Counted from the stretch's first letter, positions 33,204 to 41,938 are shown. The stretch: DNA of 64,000 bases from an uncultured Prevotellaceae bacterium (GCA_902775475.1 CACYME010000013.1:1-64000); one strand, 5' to 3'. A program made the numbers and translations. The notes: generated by a model not told the origin, from the letters alone.

Positions 33204-34505
33204 TTATTCTTTGTCTATGCGGAAGAGCTTGTCGCTGGGCCTCACCTTGCCGGTGACGGGGATGGCGCAGAGCTGTCCCTGTGGAGCCTCGCTGACGGGG
33301 TGGCCGTCGTTGTCGTGAATCTCCGTGACGGTGAGGTACATCACGCCTGTCGTCGGGCCGGTGACGAGCAGCTTGTCGCCCAGCTTGAAGGTGGTGGCCT
33401 CCACGCTGAACTCGCCGACACCGAGCCGCGAGTAGTACTTCGTGGCGCGGCCCACGTAGACCTTGCGCTCAGTGGCGCACGAGCCGTAGGCCTTGTTCCA
33501 CTCGCCCATCAGCTGCCCCTGGTAGTAGCCGTCCCAGAAGCCGCGGTTGAAGACGGTGGCGAGGCGGCGGTCCCACTCGTCCTTGCGCTCCTCGGTGAAC
33601 TGCCGCTCCTCGTCGGCACCCATCTGCAGGTCGTGCAGCGCGGCGGCGATGGCCTCCTTGTAGCAGCGCACCGTCTGGTAGACATATTCCGGCCCACGGG
33701 CACGCCCTTCTATCTTGAAGACGCGTACGCCGGCGTTCATGAGTCTGTCGATGAAGCGCACCGTCTTCAGGTCCTTCGGGCTCATGATGTACTTGTTGTC
33801 AATCTCCAGCTGGTGGCCCGTCTCGTTGTCGGTGGCGGTGTAGGAGCGTCGGCAAATCTGTATGCACTCGCCGCGGTTCGCCGAGCGGTTGGCGGCGTGC
33901 AGGCTCATGTAGCACTTGCCGCTGATGGCCATGCAGAGTGCGCCGTGGCAGAACATCTCTATCCTGACGGGCTCGCCGCTGGGACCGCAGATGTGCTCCT
34001 CCTCGATGTGGCGGTGAATCTCCTCCACCTGCTCTATGCGCAGCTCGCGCGCCAGCACCACCACGTCGGCAAACTGGGCGTAGAAGCGCAGGGCCTCGGC
34101 GTTCGAGATGTTCAGCTGGGTGGAGAGATGCACTTCCATGGCCGAGTAGGCGCCTCCGCCGACGGGGAGCGGTTGGCGACAGTACTGCATCACGGCTACG
34201 TCGCTGGCGATGATGGCACTGATGCCTGCCTCGCGGGCGGCATCAACAATCTGGTGCATTAGGGGAATGTCCTCGCCGTAGATGATGGTGTTCAGGGTGA
34301 GATAGCTCTTCACGCCATGCTCGCGGCAGGTGGCGGCTATCTCCTTCAGGTCGTCGATGGTGAAGGCCGATGCCGAGCCGGCCCGCATGTTCAGCTTCTC
34401 TATGCCGAAATAGATGGAGTCAGCCCCGGCTTGCAGGGCAGCGGCCAGCGACTCGCGGCTGCCCACGGGTGCCATCACCTCGAAATCCTTCAACGTTGCG
34501 TTCAT
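33204..34505 (-). CDS. U32-family protein, TrhP-like tRNA hydroxylation factor
   Basis: A 433-residue protein of the U32 group. The signature EMFCHGALCMAISGKCYMS is near residue 185, and the early AALQAGADSIYFGIEKLNMR motif marks the TIM-barrel start. Further conserved Cys residues occur in ANRGECIQICRR. Members of this group (TrhP/YegQ, RlhA) take part in hydroxylating tRNA or rRNA bases; the old peptidase name is probably wrong for this branch. Which substrate applies here is not clear. The -7 box TACCTTTG ends only 5 bases before the ATG, which predicts a leaderless message. Confidence 0.88.
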   Translation of the reverse strand: MNATLKDFEVMAPVGSRESLAAALQAGADSIYFGIEKLNMRAGSASAFTIDDLKEIAATCREHGVKSYLTLNTIIYGEDIPLMHQIVDAAREAGISAIIASDVAVMQYCRQPLPVGGGAYSAMEVHLSTQLNISNAEALRFYAQFADVVVLARELRIEQVEEIHRHIEEEHICGPSGEPVRIEMFCHGALCMAISGKCYMSLHAANRSANRGECIQICRRSYTATDNETGHQLEIDNKYIMSPKDLKTVRFIDRLMNAGVRVFKIEGRARGPEYVYQTVRCYKEAIAAALHDLQMGADEERQFTEERKDEWDRRLATVFNRGFWDGYYQGQLMGEWNKAYGSCATERKVYVGRATKYYSRLGVGEFSVEATTFKLGDKLLVTGPTTGVMYLTVTEIHDNDGHPVSEAPQGQLCAIPVTGKVRPSDKLFRIDKE

Positions 34506-34510
34506 GGGTG

Positions 34511-34518
34511 CAAAGGTA
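34511..34518 (-). promoter_or_regulatory. -7 box of the U32 gene
   Basis: Minus strand TACCTTTG, consensus, followed by CACCC and then the ATG. Confidence 0.6.
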
Positions 34519-34572
34519 GTGAAAAATAATGAAAAGGAGCGCTTTTACGTGAAAAATCCGCCCTGTCCGTAC

Positions 34573-34611
34573 AAAAAAACGCCCATGTCGGACAAAAATC
34601 CGACGTGGGCG
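34573..34611 (-). terminator. Terminator of the esterase gene
   Basis: Read on the minus strand: a 13-bp stem (CGCCCACGTCGGA with TCCGACATGGGCG, one wobble), a six-base loop, then seven T. It lies 21 bases after the esterase stop and protects the U32 promoter from read-through. Confidence 0.88.
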
Positions 34612-34631
34612 GATAAACGTGGACGGCCAGC

Positions 34632-36590
34632 CTATTCTTGCCCGAGCTTCAGTTCGAAGGGGCCGAGGGGCAGTCCGCCCTGGCTGTAGGCGTCGGGACC
34701 GAGCGGGTTGTCCTTCCAGGCGTAGCGCACGGTGGCGGGGCTGTTCATGGGTGCCGTCAGCGTGATGGTGTTGCCCTGAGCGGTGGCCTCTACGTTGCTG
34801 AAACGGCCGTCGCTGCCCGCCAGCTCAAAGTATTTCAGACTGCCATCGCGTAGCGGCTGGTCGAGGGTCAGCACCACGCGGCCCTCCGCAGTCCTGGCGC
34901 TGGTGACCTTCGGGAACAGCTGCACCGGCTTGCCGAAGACGAGCCGGTCGAAGCAGAGGCCCACGCGCTCGGCCACCTCGCGTTTGCGCAGCGGATGGAT
35001 GTCCTGCGTCTCGCCCAGGTCGATGTTCACCACGCTCTCGGCCCACGGGTCGCTCTCGGCCACGGTGCGCTGTGCCTCGCGCACCTGGCTCCAGCCCGTG
35101 TTCTGCGGCTGCGGCACGCAGGCCATGTAGTTGGCCAGCTGCACGACGACAAAGGGCAGCTGCGGCTGCTGGAAGCGCTCGCGCCAGCTGCTCATCAGCA
35201 TGCGCAGCATGGGAGCGTAGTCGCGGGCATTGCCAGTGTTCGACTCACCCTGATACCACACCACGCCGGCCAGCGACATGGGTGCCAGCGGGCTGAGTAC
35301 GGCGTTGTAGAGCGTCGATGGCAGGTTCTGCAGCGAGACGTCGCCGCTGGGGCAGCTGGGCATGTCTACTCCGCTGTGCTGCTTCCACGTCTCGCCCAGG
35401 CGGATGACGTCGGCAGGCAGCGGGTTCAGGCTCTGGCGGTCGTCGCCGAAAGCCAGCAGATAGGGCTTCTCAGGGATGAAGTGGGCAGAGCCGTACTTGT
35501 TGATGAATCGCACGGCAATGACGTTGTCGCCTTCGCGCAGCAGTCCTTCGGGAATGTCGTAGCGGCGTGGCGGATACTGGTAGTAGGTGCGCCCCACCTG
35601 CTGTCCGTTCACATAGGTGATGTCGGCGTCGAACAGCGTGCCGAGCAGCAGGCGTGCAGGCTGCCCGGCATGAGCCTTGTCGACGTTGACGTGCTGACGC
35701 AGCCACGTGCTGCCGATGCCCCGCCAGCTCCATTCCCACTGGTTCACCTTCCGCCACTGCGAGTCATCGTAGGCGGCTGAGGTGAAACTTGCGATGGAGT
35801 CGCGCTCGTCGAGCAGCTGGTTCCAGCGCTGGTCGGCCAGCTGGTTGGCGCGCTGCTGAGCACGGATGAAGTCGGGATTGTCGTAGAGACGGGTCTTTGC
35901 GGCCTGCGTGGGGTAGTGCAGCACCATGCTGTCGGCAGGCAGCCAGGCCTCAATGGGCGTTCCGCCCCAGCTGTTCACGATGATGCCCTGGGGCACGCCT
36001 GTCGTCTGCTGCATGCGCAGGCCCAGGAAGTAGCCCACGGCACTGAACAGCCAGGCGTTCTGCTTGTTAAGCGGTTTCCAGTTGGTGCGCGTGGGGCCAA
36101 TGTCCTGCTTCTCGCCGCTGGTGCTCGTCTCGTTCTGCACGCGGAAGAGGCGCACCATCGGGTTCTCGTTGCTGTCTATCTCCTTGGTGTATTGTGGATA
36201 GACGCGCTCCACGGTGACGTCGATGTTCGACTGTCCGGAGAGGAGCCACACGTCGCCCACCCAAACATCATTAATTGATTTGAGATTTGAGGCTTGCGAG
36301 GTGAAGGAGAGCGTGTAGGGTCCGCCTGCCTTTATCTTTTTCTTTGGCAGAGCGAGTTGCCAGCGGCCCTCGCTGTTGGCGGTGGCCGTGGCGGTGCTTA
36401 CGGCCTTGCCCTTGGCATCGGCCAGCACCACGCTGATGTTCTCACCTGCGTCGGCCCATCCCCATACGGCGATGTCGACGCCTCGCTGCAGCACCATTCC
36501 GTCCTGGAACAGCTGCGGCACTTTCACCTCGGCACCGGCCGTCGTCAAGCACAGCAGCGCCGTCAAAAGCATCGTTAGTCTTGTCTTCAT
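34632..36590 (-). CDS. Sialate O-acetylesterase family (CE20-like) carbohydrate esterase
   Basis: Exported esterase of 652 residues with a signal peptide (LTALLCLTTAGAE). The SGNH-type core shows LLSGQSNIDV (nucleophile Ser in GQSN), NSWGGTPIEAW and VVWYQGESNTGNARDY. The late ETQDIHPLRKREV holds the Asp/His pair. Residues about 270-400 contain an inserted jelly-roll-like segment. Members remove acetyl groups from sialic acid or xylan. Because it diverges from a xylan operon, acetyl-xylan is the likelier substrate (inference). Residues near 105 (SNLKSI) are encoded by a short heptamer array. The ATG at 36590 lies 9 bases after a TAATTTTG box. Confidence 0.87.
   Translation of the reverse strand: MKTRLTMLLTALLCLTTAGAEVKVPQLFQDGMVLQRGVDIAVWGWADAGENISVVLADAKGKAVSTATATANSEGRWQLALPKKKIKAGGPYTLSFTSQASNLKSINDVWVGDVWLLSGQSNIDVTVERVYPQYTKEIDSNENPMVRLFRVQNETSTSGEKQDIGPTRTNWKPLNKQNAWLFSAVGYFLGLRMQQTTGVPQGIIVNSWGGTPIEAWLPADSMVLHYPTQAAKTRLYDNPDFIRAQQRANQLADQRWNQLLDERDSIASFTSAAYDDSQWRKVNQWEWSWRGIGSTWLRQHVNVDKAHAGQPARLLLGTLFDADITYVNGQQVGRTYYQYPPRRYDIPEGLLREGDNVIAVRFINKYGSAHFIPEKPYLLAFGDDRQSLNPLPADVIRLGETWKQHSGVDMPSCPSGDVSLQNLPSTLYNAVLSPLAPMSLAGVVWYQGESNTGNARDYAPMLRMLMSSWRERFQQPQLPFVVVQLANYMACVPQPQNTGWSQVREAQRTVAESDPWAESVVNIDLGETQDIHPLRKREVAERVGLCFDRLVFGKPVQLFPKVTSARTAEGRVVLTLDQPLRDGSLKYFELAGSDGRFSNVEATAQGNTITLTAPMNSPATVRYAWKDNPLGPDAYSQGGLPLGPFELKLGQE
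36277..36304. repeat. Short heptamer array in the esterase gene
   Basis: GATTTGA, GATTTGA, GGCTTGC, GAGGTGA in a row, kept in frame. The first two units resemble the array at 9470-9547. Confidence 0.55.
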
Positions 36591-36599
36591 ATTTGCATG

Positions 36600-36607
36600 C
36601 AAAATTA
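36600..36607 (-). promoter_or_regulatory. -7 box of the esterase gene
   Basis: Minus strand TAATTTTG, consensus, 9 bases before the ATG. Confidence 0.6.
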
Positions 36608-36713
36608 CGGAAAAATGTCGATGGAATCGCCGTTTTTCGTATTTATTTCGTCAAATGAAACAAAAAATAATCATTCTGTAACATGGCGAAACGGTAAAAA
36701 GCGGGAAAATAGT

Positions 36714-36721
36714 TACTTTTG
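36714..36721 (+). promoter_or_regulatory. -7 box of the xylan operon
   Basis: TACTTTTG, consensus, 38 bases before the transporter ATG. It is about 107 bases from the divergent esterase box, so a shared regulator site could lie between (36608-36713). No clear -33 TTTG is visible, which would fit an activator-dependent promoter. Confidence 0.6.
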
Positions 36722-36759
36722 CACAAAAATATACAAACTAAAAAACGAAACTCTACATT

Positions 36760-38166
36760 ATGGCACAACATGTAACGACCGCAGAAGCCAAGGGCTTCTA
36801 CAAGCTCTCGTGGGTGCAGCGCATCGGCTTCGGCTCGGGCGACCTGGCTCAGAACCTCATCTTTCAGGTCATTTGTACTTATCTTCTGTTTTTCTACACC
36901 GACATCTACGGCCTCACCCCTTCGGCAGTGGCCGTCATGTTCTTGGTGGGTAATGTGGCCAACGTCATCTGGGACCCCATTGTCGGCGCACTGATTGACA
37001 AGAGCAATCCTCGTTTTGGCAAATACCGTTCCTATCTGCTCTATGTGGGCATTCCCCTTTCGGGCTTCGCCATCTTGTGCTTCTATAACGGTTTCGCACC
37101 GTCGCTCATCTATGCCTACGTCACCTATATCTCCATGCAGCTGCTCTATACGTTCATCAATGTGCCGTATGGAGCACTGAACTCATCGCTGACGCGCGAC
37201 ACCAACGAGATTACCATCCTCACGTCGGTGCGCATGTTCATGGCCAACCTCGGTGCCCTGGCCGTCAACTCCGGCCTGCCCCTGTTCATCGCCCTGATTG
37301 CCGGAGCACCCTCCGACAGCCTTCCTAAGGACTCCTCGGCGTGGTTCACCACCATGACCATCTACGCCATCGTCGGCTTCTGCCTGCTGCTGTTCTGCTT
37401 CACGCAGTGCAAAGAGCGCGTCGTGATGGATGCGAAGGCCACGGAGACCGTCAAGGTGAGCGACCTGTGGATGGAGTTCCTGCGCAATCGCCCCTTGCGT
37501 GTCCTTGCCTTCTTCTTCATCACCGCCTTCGCCATGATGTCGGTGGGCAACGCCGCCGGCGCCTATTTCATGAACAGCAATCTGCACGGCTCGGCTCAGG
37601 AGCTGTCAATCTTCATGGCCCTGGGCTCTATTCCGGCCTTCATCTTCATGCCCTTGGTGCCCTGGTTCAAGCGCATGGTGGGCAAGAAGAACATGTTCTA
37701 TCTGTTCCTTGGCGCCGCCATTGTCGGCATGGCGATGCTCTATTTCATCTCGAAGATGGACCATCCCAGCATGACGATGATTTATGTGGCTCAGTTTGTG
37801 AAGAGCACGGGCGTGATTGTCGCCACCGGCTATATGTGGGCACTCGTTCCCGAAGTGATTTCCTACGGTGAGTACACCACGGGCCGCCGCATCTCGGGCA
37901 TCGTCAATGCGCTGACGGGACTGTTCTTCAAGGCTGGTATGACCTTCGGAAGCATCGTCGGCCCCGCCGTGCTGGCCTACGTGGGCTACAAGAGCGACGT
38001 GATTGAGCAGACCCCCTTCGCCGAGGAAGGCATCCTGTGGCTCGTCTGCGTCATCCCCGCCATCTTGCTCGGCCTTGCCATCTGGATCATCTCGATGTAT
38101 GAGCTGACCGACGAGAAGATTGACAAGATTAACCAGGAGATTGAAGCACGTAGCAAGAATGAATAA
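36760..38166 (+). CDS. GPH-family sugar symporter (XynD-like)
   Basis: Inner membrane cation:oligosaccharide symporter of the glycoside-pentoside-hexuronide family, 468 residues with about twelve hydrophobic segments. The N-terminal WVQRIGFGSGDLAQNLIFQV and WDPIVGALIDKSNPRFGKYR match the MelB/XynP pattern, including the conserved acidic helix residues. Late motifs include EVISYGEYTTGRRISGIVNAL. It is the first gene of transporter-GH10-GH43-sigma. In Prevotella bryantii the transporter gene xynD accompanies xynA (GH10) and xynB (GH43), so import of xylo-oligosaccharides is the likely role. Its stop overlaps the GH10 start as ATGAATAA. Confidence 0.9.
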   Translation: MAQHVTTAEAKGFYKLSWVQRIGFGSGDLAQNLIFQVICTYLLFFYTDIYGLTPSAVAVMFLVGNVANVIWDPIVGALIDKSNPRFGKYRSYLLYVGIPLSGFAILCFYNGFAPSLIYAYVTYISMQLLYTFINVPYGALNSSLTRDTNEITILTSVRMFMANLGALAVNSGLPLFIALIAGAPSDSLPKDSSAWFTTMTIYAIVGFCLLLFCFTQCKERVVMDAKATETVKVSDLWMEFLRNRPLRVLAFFFITAFAMMSVGNAAGAYFMNSNLHGSAQELSIFMALGSIPAFIFMPLVPWFKRMVGKKNMFYLFLGAAIVGMAMLYFISKMDHPSMTMIYVAQFVKSTGVIVATGYMWALVPEVISYGEYTTGRRISGIVNALTGLFFKAGMTFGSIVGPAVLAYVGYKSDVIEQTPFAEEGILWLVCVIPAILLGLAIWIISMYELTDEKIDKINQEIEARSKNE

Positions 38167-39271
38167 TAGATTCAAGACCCTTATGCTCTGCCTGACCATG
38201 GTGCCGCTGGCATCCATGGCCCAGCAGGGCCTGAAGGATGCGCTGGGCAAGCATTTCCTCATTGGCGCTGCCATCAACCAGTGGCAGAGCGACGGCCAGG
38301 TGCCCGAGGCCGATGCCCTGACCGACAGGCACTTCAACTGCGCCGTGGCCGAAAACTGCATGAAGCCCGAGTCGCTGGCCCCCGCCGAGGGCATCTTCGA
38401 CTTCCGCGTGGCCGACAAGTTCGTGGGCTATTGCGAGCAGCATCAGCTGAAAGTCATCGGCCACTGTCTGGTGTGGCACTCCCAGGCCCCCGACTGGTGG
38501 TTCACCAACGGCTATGCTGCCAGCCCCGCCTCGAAGGAGGTGCTGAAGGCCCGCCTCATCAACCACATCAAGACCGTGGTGGGCCACTATAAAGGCCGTG
38601 TGCACGGCTGGGACGTGGTGAACGAGGCCATCGAGGACGACGGCTCCTTCCGCCGCTCGCCTTACTATAATCTCCTGGGCGAGGAGTTCATCGAGATAGC
38701 CTTCCGTACCGCCCACGAGGCTGACCCCGACGCCGAGCTCTACTACAACGACTACTCCATGGCTGGCGAGAAGAAGCGCGAGGCCGTCTGCCAGCTGGTC
38801 AGGAACCTGAAGGCCAAGGGCCTGCGCATCGACGGCGTGGGCATGCAGAGCCACAACGGCCTTGACTATCCCAACCTGGCCGAGTATGAGAAGAGCATCG
38901 ACGCCTTTGCCGCCTGTGGCGTGAAGGTGATGATCACCGAGCTCGACATCAACGTGCTGCCCAACCCGCAGGGCTTCGGCGGTGCCGACATCGCGCAGAA
39001 CTTCGAGCTACAGCAGAAGTACAACCCCTACGTCGACGGCCTGCCCGCTGCCAAGGAGAAAGAAATAGAGCAGCGCTGGATGGACCTGTTCAGCATCTAC
39101 TACAAACACCGCCACCAAATCAGTCGCATCAACCTCTGGGGCGTCAGCGACGGCGGCTCGTGGCTCAACGGCTGGCCCATCAAGGGGCGCACCAACTATC
39201 CCCTGCTCTTCGACCGCCAGTACAAGGCCAAGCCCGTGGTGCAGAAAATCATCAATCTCTTTTCCCGTTAA
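38159..39271 (+). CDS. GH10 endo-1,4-beta-xylanase
   Basis: Cuts the xylan backbone with retention. The 370-residue protein has a signal peptide (residues 1-21, VPLASMAQ) and a single GH10 barrel with no binding module. The acid/base is Glu156 in WDVVNEAIED and the nucleophile is Glu261 in ITELDINVL; substrate residues are in HCLVWHSQAP and NLWGVSDGGSWL. The start overlaps the transporter stop by 8 bases (ATGAATAA), implying coupled translation; a longer frame from 38120 was rejected. Homologue of Prevotella xynA. It probably acts in the periplasm on imported fragments. Confidence 0.96.
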   Translation: MNNRFKTLMLCLTMVPLASMAQQGLKDALGKHFLIGAAINQWQSDGQVPEADALTDRHFNCAVAENCMKPESLAPAEGIFDFRVADKFVGYCEQHQLKVIGHCLVWHSQAPDWWFTNGYAASPASKEVLKARLINHIKTVVGHYKGRVHGWDVVNEAIEDDGSFRRSPYYNLLGEEFIEIAFRTAHEADPDAELYYNDYSMAGEKKREAVCQLVRNLKAKGLRIDGVGMQSHNGLDYPNLAEYEKSIDAFAACGVKVMITELDINVLPNPQGFGGADIAQNFELQQKYNPYVDGLPAAKEKEIEQRWMDLFSIYYKHRHQISRINLWGVSDGGSWLNGWPIKGRTNYPLLFDRQYKAKPVVQKIINLFSR

Positions 39272-39295
39272 ATCTATAAACCCCATAAAAAGAAT

Positions 39296-40333
39296 ATGAA
39301 ACCCCGCTATCTTTTCCCCAGCGACTATATGGCCGACCCTGCGGCCCACGTGTTTAACGGACGCCTGTACGTCTATCCCTCGCACGACCGCGAGTGCGAC
39401 AACGTCTTCGACGACGACGGCGGCCACTTCCAGATGCGCGACTACCACGTGCTCTCCTTCGACAATGTGGAGACCGACCCCGCCACCGACCACGGCGTCG
39501 TCCTCGACCAGGACCAGGTGGCATGGGTGGAGAAGCAGATGTGGGACAGCGACGTCGTGGAGAAGGACGGCAAGTACTACCTCGTCTTCTCGGCCAAGGA
39601 CTACAACGGCGAGTTCCACCTCGGCGTGGCCATCGCCGACCGTCCCGAAGGCCCGTTCATCCCGCAGGAGCACCCCATCCGTGGCGCCTATAGCATCGAC
39701 CCCTGCGTCTTCAAGGACGACGATGGCCGCATCTACTGCTACTATGGCGGACTCTGGGGCGGACAGCTGCAGTGGCACGTGCCCCTGAAGGCTCCCTTCG
39801 CCCCTGTGGCACAGCCCGACACCGACCCGGCACCCGCTGGCATGGTAGACATCGGCCACGCTCCCGACAAGAAGACCCAGCTCTACGCCCCCGCCGACGC
39901 CCCGGCACTCACCAGCTTCGTGGCCGCCATGAGCGACGACGTGCTGCAGTTCACCGAGGCACCGCGCCCCGTGGTCATCGTCGACAAGCAGGGCCAGCCG
40001 CTGCGTGCCAGCGATCCGCACCGCTTCTTCGAGGCATCGTGGATGCACAAGTACAATGGCAAATACTACTTCAGCTACAGCACCGGCGACAGCCACTACC
40101 TCTGCTATGCCACGGGCGACAACCCCTACGGACCCTTCACCTATCAGGGCGTCATCCTCGAGCCCGTCGTGGGCTGGACCACCCACCACTGCATCGTGGA
40201 GTACCGCGGCCAGTGGTACCTGCTCTACCACGACTGCGTGCCCTCCAACGACGTCACCCACCTGCGCTCGCTGAAGGTGCAGCGCCTCTTCTACCGTGAA
40301 GACGGAACCATCGAACCCGTTGTCAATGAATAA
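39296..40333 (+). CDS. GH43 beta-xylosidase / alpha-L-arabinofuranosidase
   Basis: Inverting five-bladed propeller enzyme, 345 residues with no signal peptide, so cytoplasmic. The three catalytic acids are visible: base Asp14 in SDYMADPAAHVF, pKa-modulating Asp135 in YSIDPCVF and acid Glu246 in FFEASWMHKYNGKYYFSYS. It probably cleaves xylo-oligosaccharides delivered by the symporter, like Prevotella xynB. It starts 24 bases after the GH10 stop. Its own stop overlaps the sigma factor start with the same ATGAATAA string. Confidence 0.94.
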   Translation: MKPRYLFPSDYMADPAAHVFNGRLYVYPSHDRECDNVFDDDGGHFQMRDYHVLSFDNVETDPATDHGVVLDQDQVAWVEKQMWDSDVVEKDGKYYLVFSAKDYNGEFHLGVAIADRPEGPFIPQEHPIRGAYSIDPCVFKDDDGRIYCYYGGLWGGQLQWHVPLKAPFAPVAQPDTDPAPAGMVDIGHAPDKKTQLYAPADAPALTSFVAAMSDDVLQFTEAPRPVVIVDKQGQPLRASDPHRFFEASWMHKYNGKYYFSYSTGDSHYLCYATGDNPYGPFTYQGVILEPVVGWTTHHCIVEYRGQWYLLYHDCVPSNDVTHLRSLKVQRLFYREDGTIEPVVNE

Positions 40334-40823
40334 CTGCGACGTCATAGAACGCTACTACCGCGACCACCGCGACGAGCTGCTCGCCTTTGTGAGCAGCCGT
40401 CTCGGCGGCGACGCCATGACCGCCGAGGACATGGTGCAGGAGCTCTTTCTGCGCCTGCTCTCCGACGACCGTCGCGTCATCGTCGAGGCCACCCTGCCCA
40501 GTCTGGTCTACACCATGGCCCGTCGCCTGCTGGTAGACCACTTCCGTCGCCGCCAGCAGCAGCGTCTCTATGAGCAGCAGCACAGCCTCTCGGCCATGGC
40601 CGACGACCCGCTGCCCGCCATCTACTTCCGCGATGCCGTGGCCCACATCGAGCGCCGCCTCGACCGTCTGCCGCAGCCCTGTGCCGAGGTCTACCGCCTC
40701 CATCTCTACGGCGGCATGAAGGTGGCCGACATCACACGGCAGCTCGGCATGGACTACAAGGCCGTGGAGTACCGTCTGGGACAGGCTCGCCGCGAGGTGC
40801 GGCGACTGCTGCACACCTCGTAG
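40326..40823 (+). CDS. ECF-type RNA polymerase sigma factor
   Basis: Sigma-70 family protein of 165 residues with only regions 2 and 4. Region 2 contains TAEDMVQELFLRLLSD and LPSLVYTMARRLLVDHFRRR. Region 4 contains LDRLPQPCAEVYRLHLYGG and the HTH VADITRQLGMDYKAVEYRLGQARREVRRLL. The ATG at 40326 overlaps the GH43 stop by 8 bases, so it is the last, translationally coupled gene of the xylan operon. No anti-sigma gene is adjacent; a terminator follows directly. An ECF factor here suggests feedback or a wider regulon, which is inference. Confidence 0.9.
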   Translation: MNNCDVIERYYRDHRDELLAFVSSRLGGDAMTAEDMVQELFLRLLSDDRRVIVEATLPSLVYTMARRLLVDHFRRRQQQRLYEQQHSLSAMADDPLPAIYFRDAVAHIERRLDRLPQPCAEVYRLHLYGGMKVADITRQLGMDYKAVEYRLGQARREVRRLLHTS

Positions 40824-40856
40824 CCCTTTGCTGGCCGTTTTCCCTCGCCAATCCAT

Positions 40857-40887
40857 CGTTCGCTCTCCTGGGGCGAACGTTTTTTTA
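40857..40887 (+). terminator. Terminator of the xylan operon
   Basis: CGTTCGC (40857-40863), 9-base loop, GCGAACG (40873-40879), then eight T, 33 bases after the sigma factor stop. Confidence 0.9.
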
Positions 40888-40914
40888 TTTCACAACATTT
40901 TATAACAACTTTAT

Positions 40915-41086
40915 ACGAATTGCACGAATTTTACGAATTTCATGTATTTTACGACAAATGATTTGCCGCTCGACAAATTATTCAAGCTGTATGGTTCCGT
41001 AGCGAGACGAGATGGGAGTAAAGTCAATCGCATAGCTCGGCAATTCGTTATATTCGTTGAATTCGTTAAATTCGTTAAATTCGTTG
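40915..41086. repeat. Inverted nonamer arrays
   Basis: The left arm (40915-40950) has ACGAATTGC, ACGAATTTT, ACGAATTTC, ATGTATTTT. The right arm (41042-41086) has AATTCGTTA, TATTCGTTG, AATTCGTTA, AATTCGTTA, AATTCGTTG. The layout is the same facing-array design as the heptamer pairs, but with a 9-bp period and a longer spacer of about 90 bases. Confidence 0.85.
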
Positions 41087-41164
41087 TTAAAAAAAGTCCT
41101 TATTAACTTAAAAAGGATGAGTTGTCACTAAGCATTATGGCCCCCAATCCAACCTATTTTTAAT

Positions 41165-41590
41165 CGTTACGTAGAAGAATTTTGTCAAAAACTTTCAAAG
41201 AAAATTTTGTTCGTGGCGACGACGCATTTTAGCGTGAAAAATGGCCGATTTCGGGCCTTGGGGAGGCATTGCCTGATTAAAAATCGGGCCGCAAACGACG
41301 AAGTTTTGCACACAAGCCATGCTTTTGTGCACGTTTTTCGCTCCAATTTTGCTACTTTTCGCGTTTCTGTAAGCACGCCAAAATTTCAAAAGTCAACGCC
41401 AAATTTTTCTGCGGCGTTGACTTTTGAAAACAATCGAACGCCGTTTTTCTTCAAAATAGTTTCAAGTGGCTGATTATTAACGGTTTAGAAAACCCTCTAA
41501 AAACACGCTTTTTTTCGTCCAAAAGTTGTTTTGCGCAGAATTTTTGAATTATGGAGGGCAAAAATGGCTGTTTTGTCAATATCTTTCAAA
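41165..41590 (-). repeat. Dispersed intergenic repeat, copy E (reverse orientation)
   Basis: Full-length copy lying opposite to A-D. In its own direction it reads TTGACAAAACAGCC, CTTTTGGACG, the hairpin (41413-41421 with 41392-41400, loop GCAGAAAAATTT), TTTGGCGTGCTTACAGAAAC, and a second hairpin in which one C is T (GCCTGAT facing ATCGGGC, near 41270), leaving a G-U pair. It sits between the nonamer arrays and a motif shared with 10014-10047. Confidence 0.8.
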
Positions 41591-41938
41591 AATTTGAGGT
41601 GCGGTTTTCCCAAGGTTTTGATAGACTTACCGCAAAGTGGTCTTACATAAACAGATTAAAATATGATGAGTCTACCTGAAAAAGTCCGTTACCTGCGAGA
41701 ACTCATGCGCAGCAGTATTGCTCATTGCTTGACTTTTCCAAGTGGACTCAAACAATAAAAACAGAGAAAAACCAGTCTTTGGATAGACCCGGCCACAACG
41801 CATAATGTTGGCTTCCTTTTTGTGGAAAACCATACCAAAAGAGGGTGAAAAGTGCCGCAAAGTGTTAAAGCCACACTTTTTTTTAGCATGAAATGAAAAA
41901 AAACTTTGAAAAATGATACGAGTTATTAATTTTTTGAT
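41591..41938. other. Gene-free spacer before the large secreted protein
   Basis: No gene recognised. It contains the CCCAAGGTTTT/GACTTACCGCAA motif (41609-41642) also found at 10014-10047, and a weak terminator-like hairpin AAGTGT/ACACTT with a T-run (41860-41884, plus strand). Confidence 0.5.

Noticed and set aside
40323..40856. 177-residue frame opposite the ECF sigma factor
   Set aside because: The plus strand carries both sigma regions and is coupled to GH43; the minus frame has no motif.
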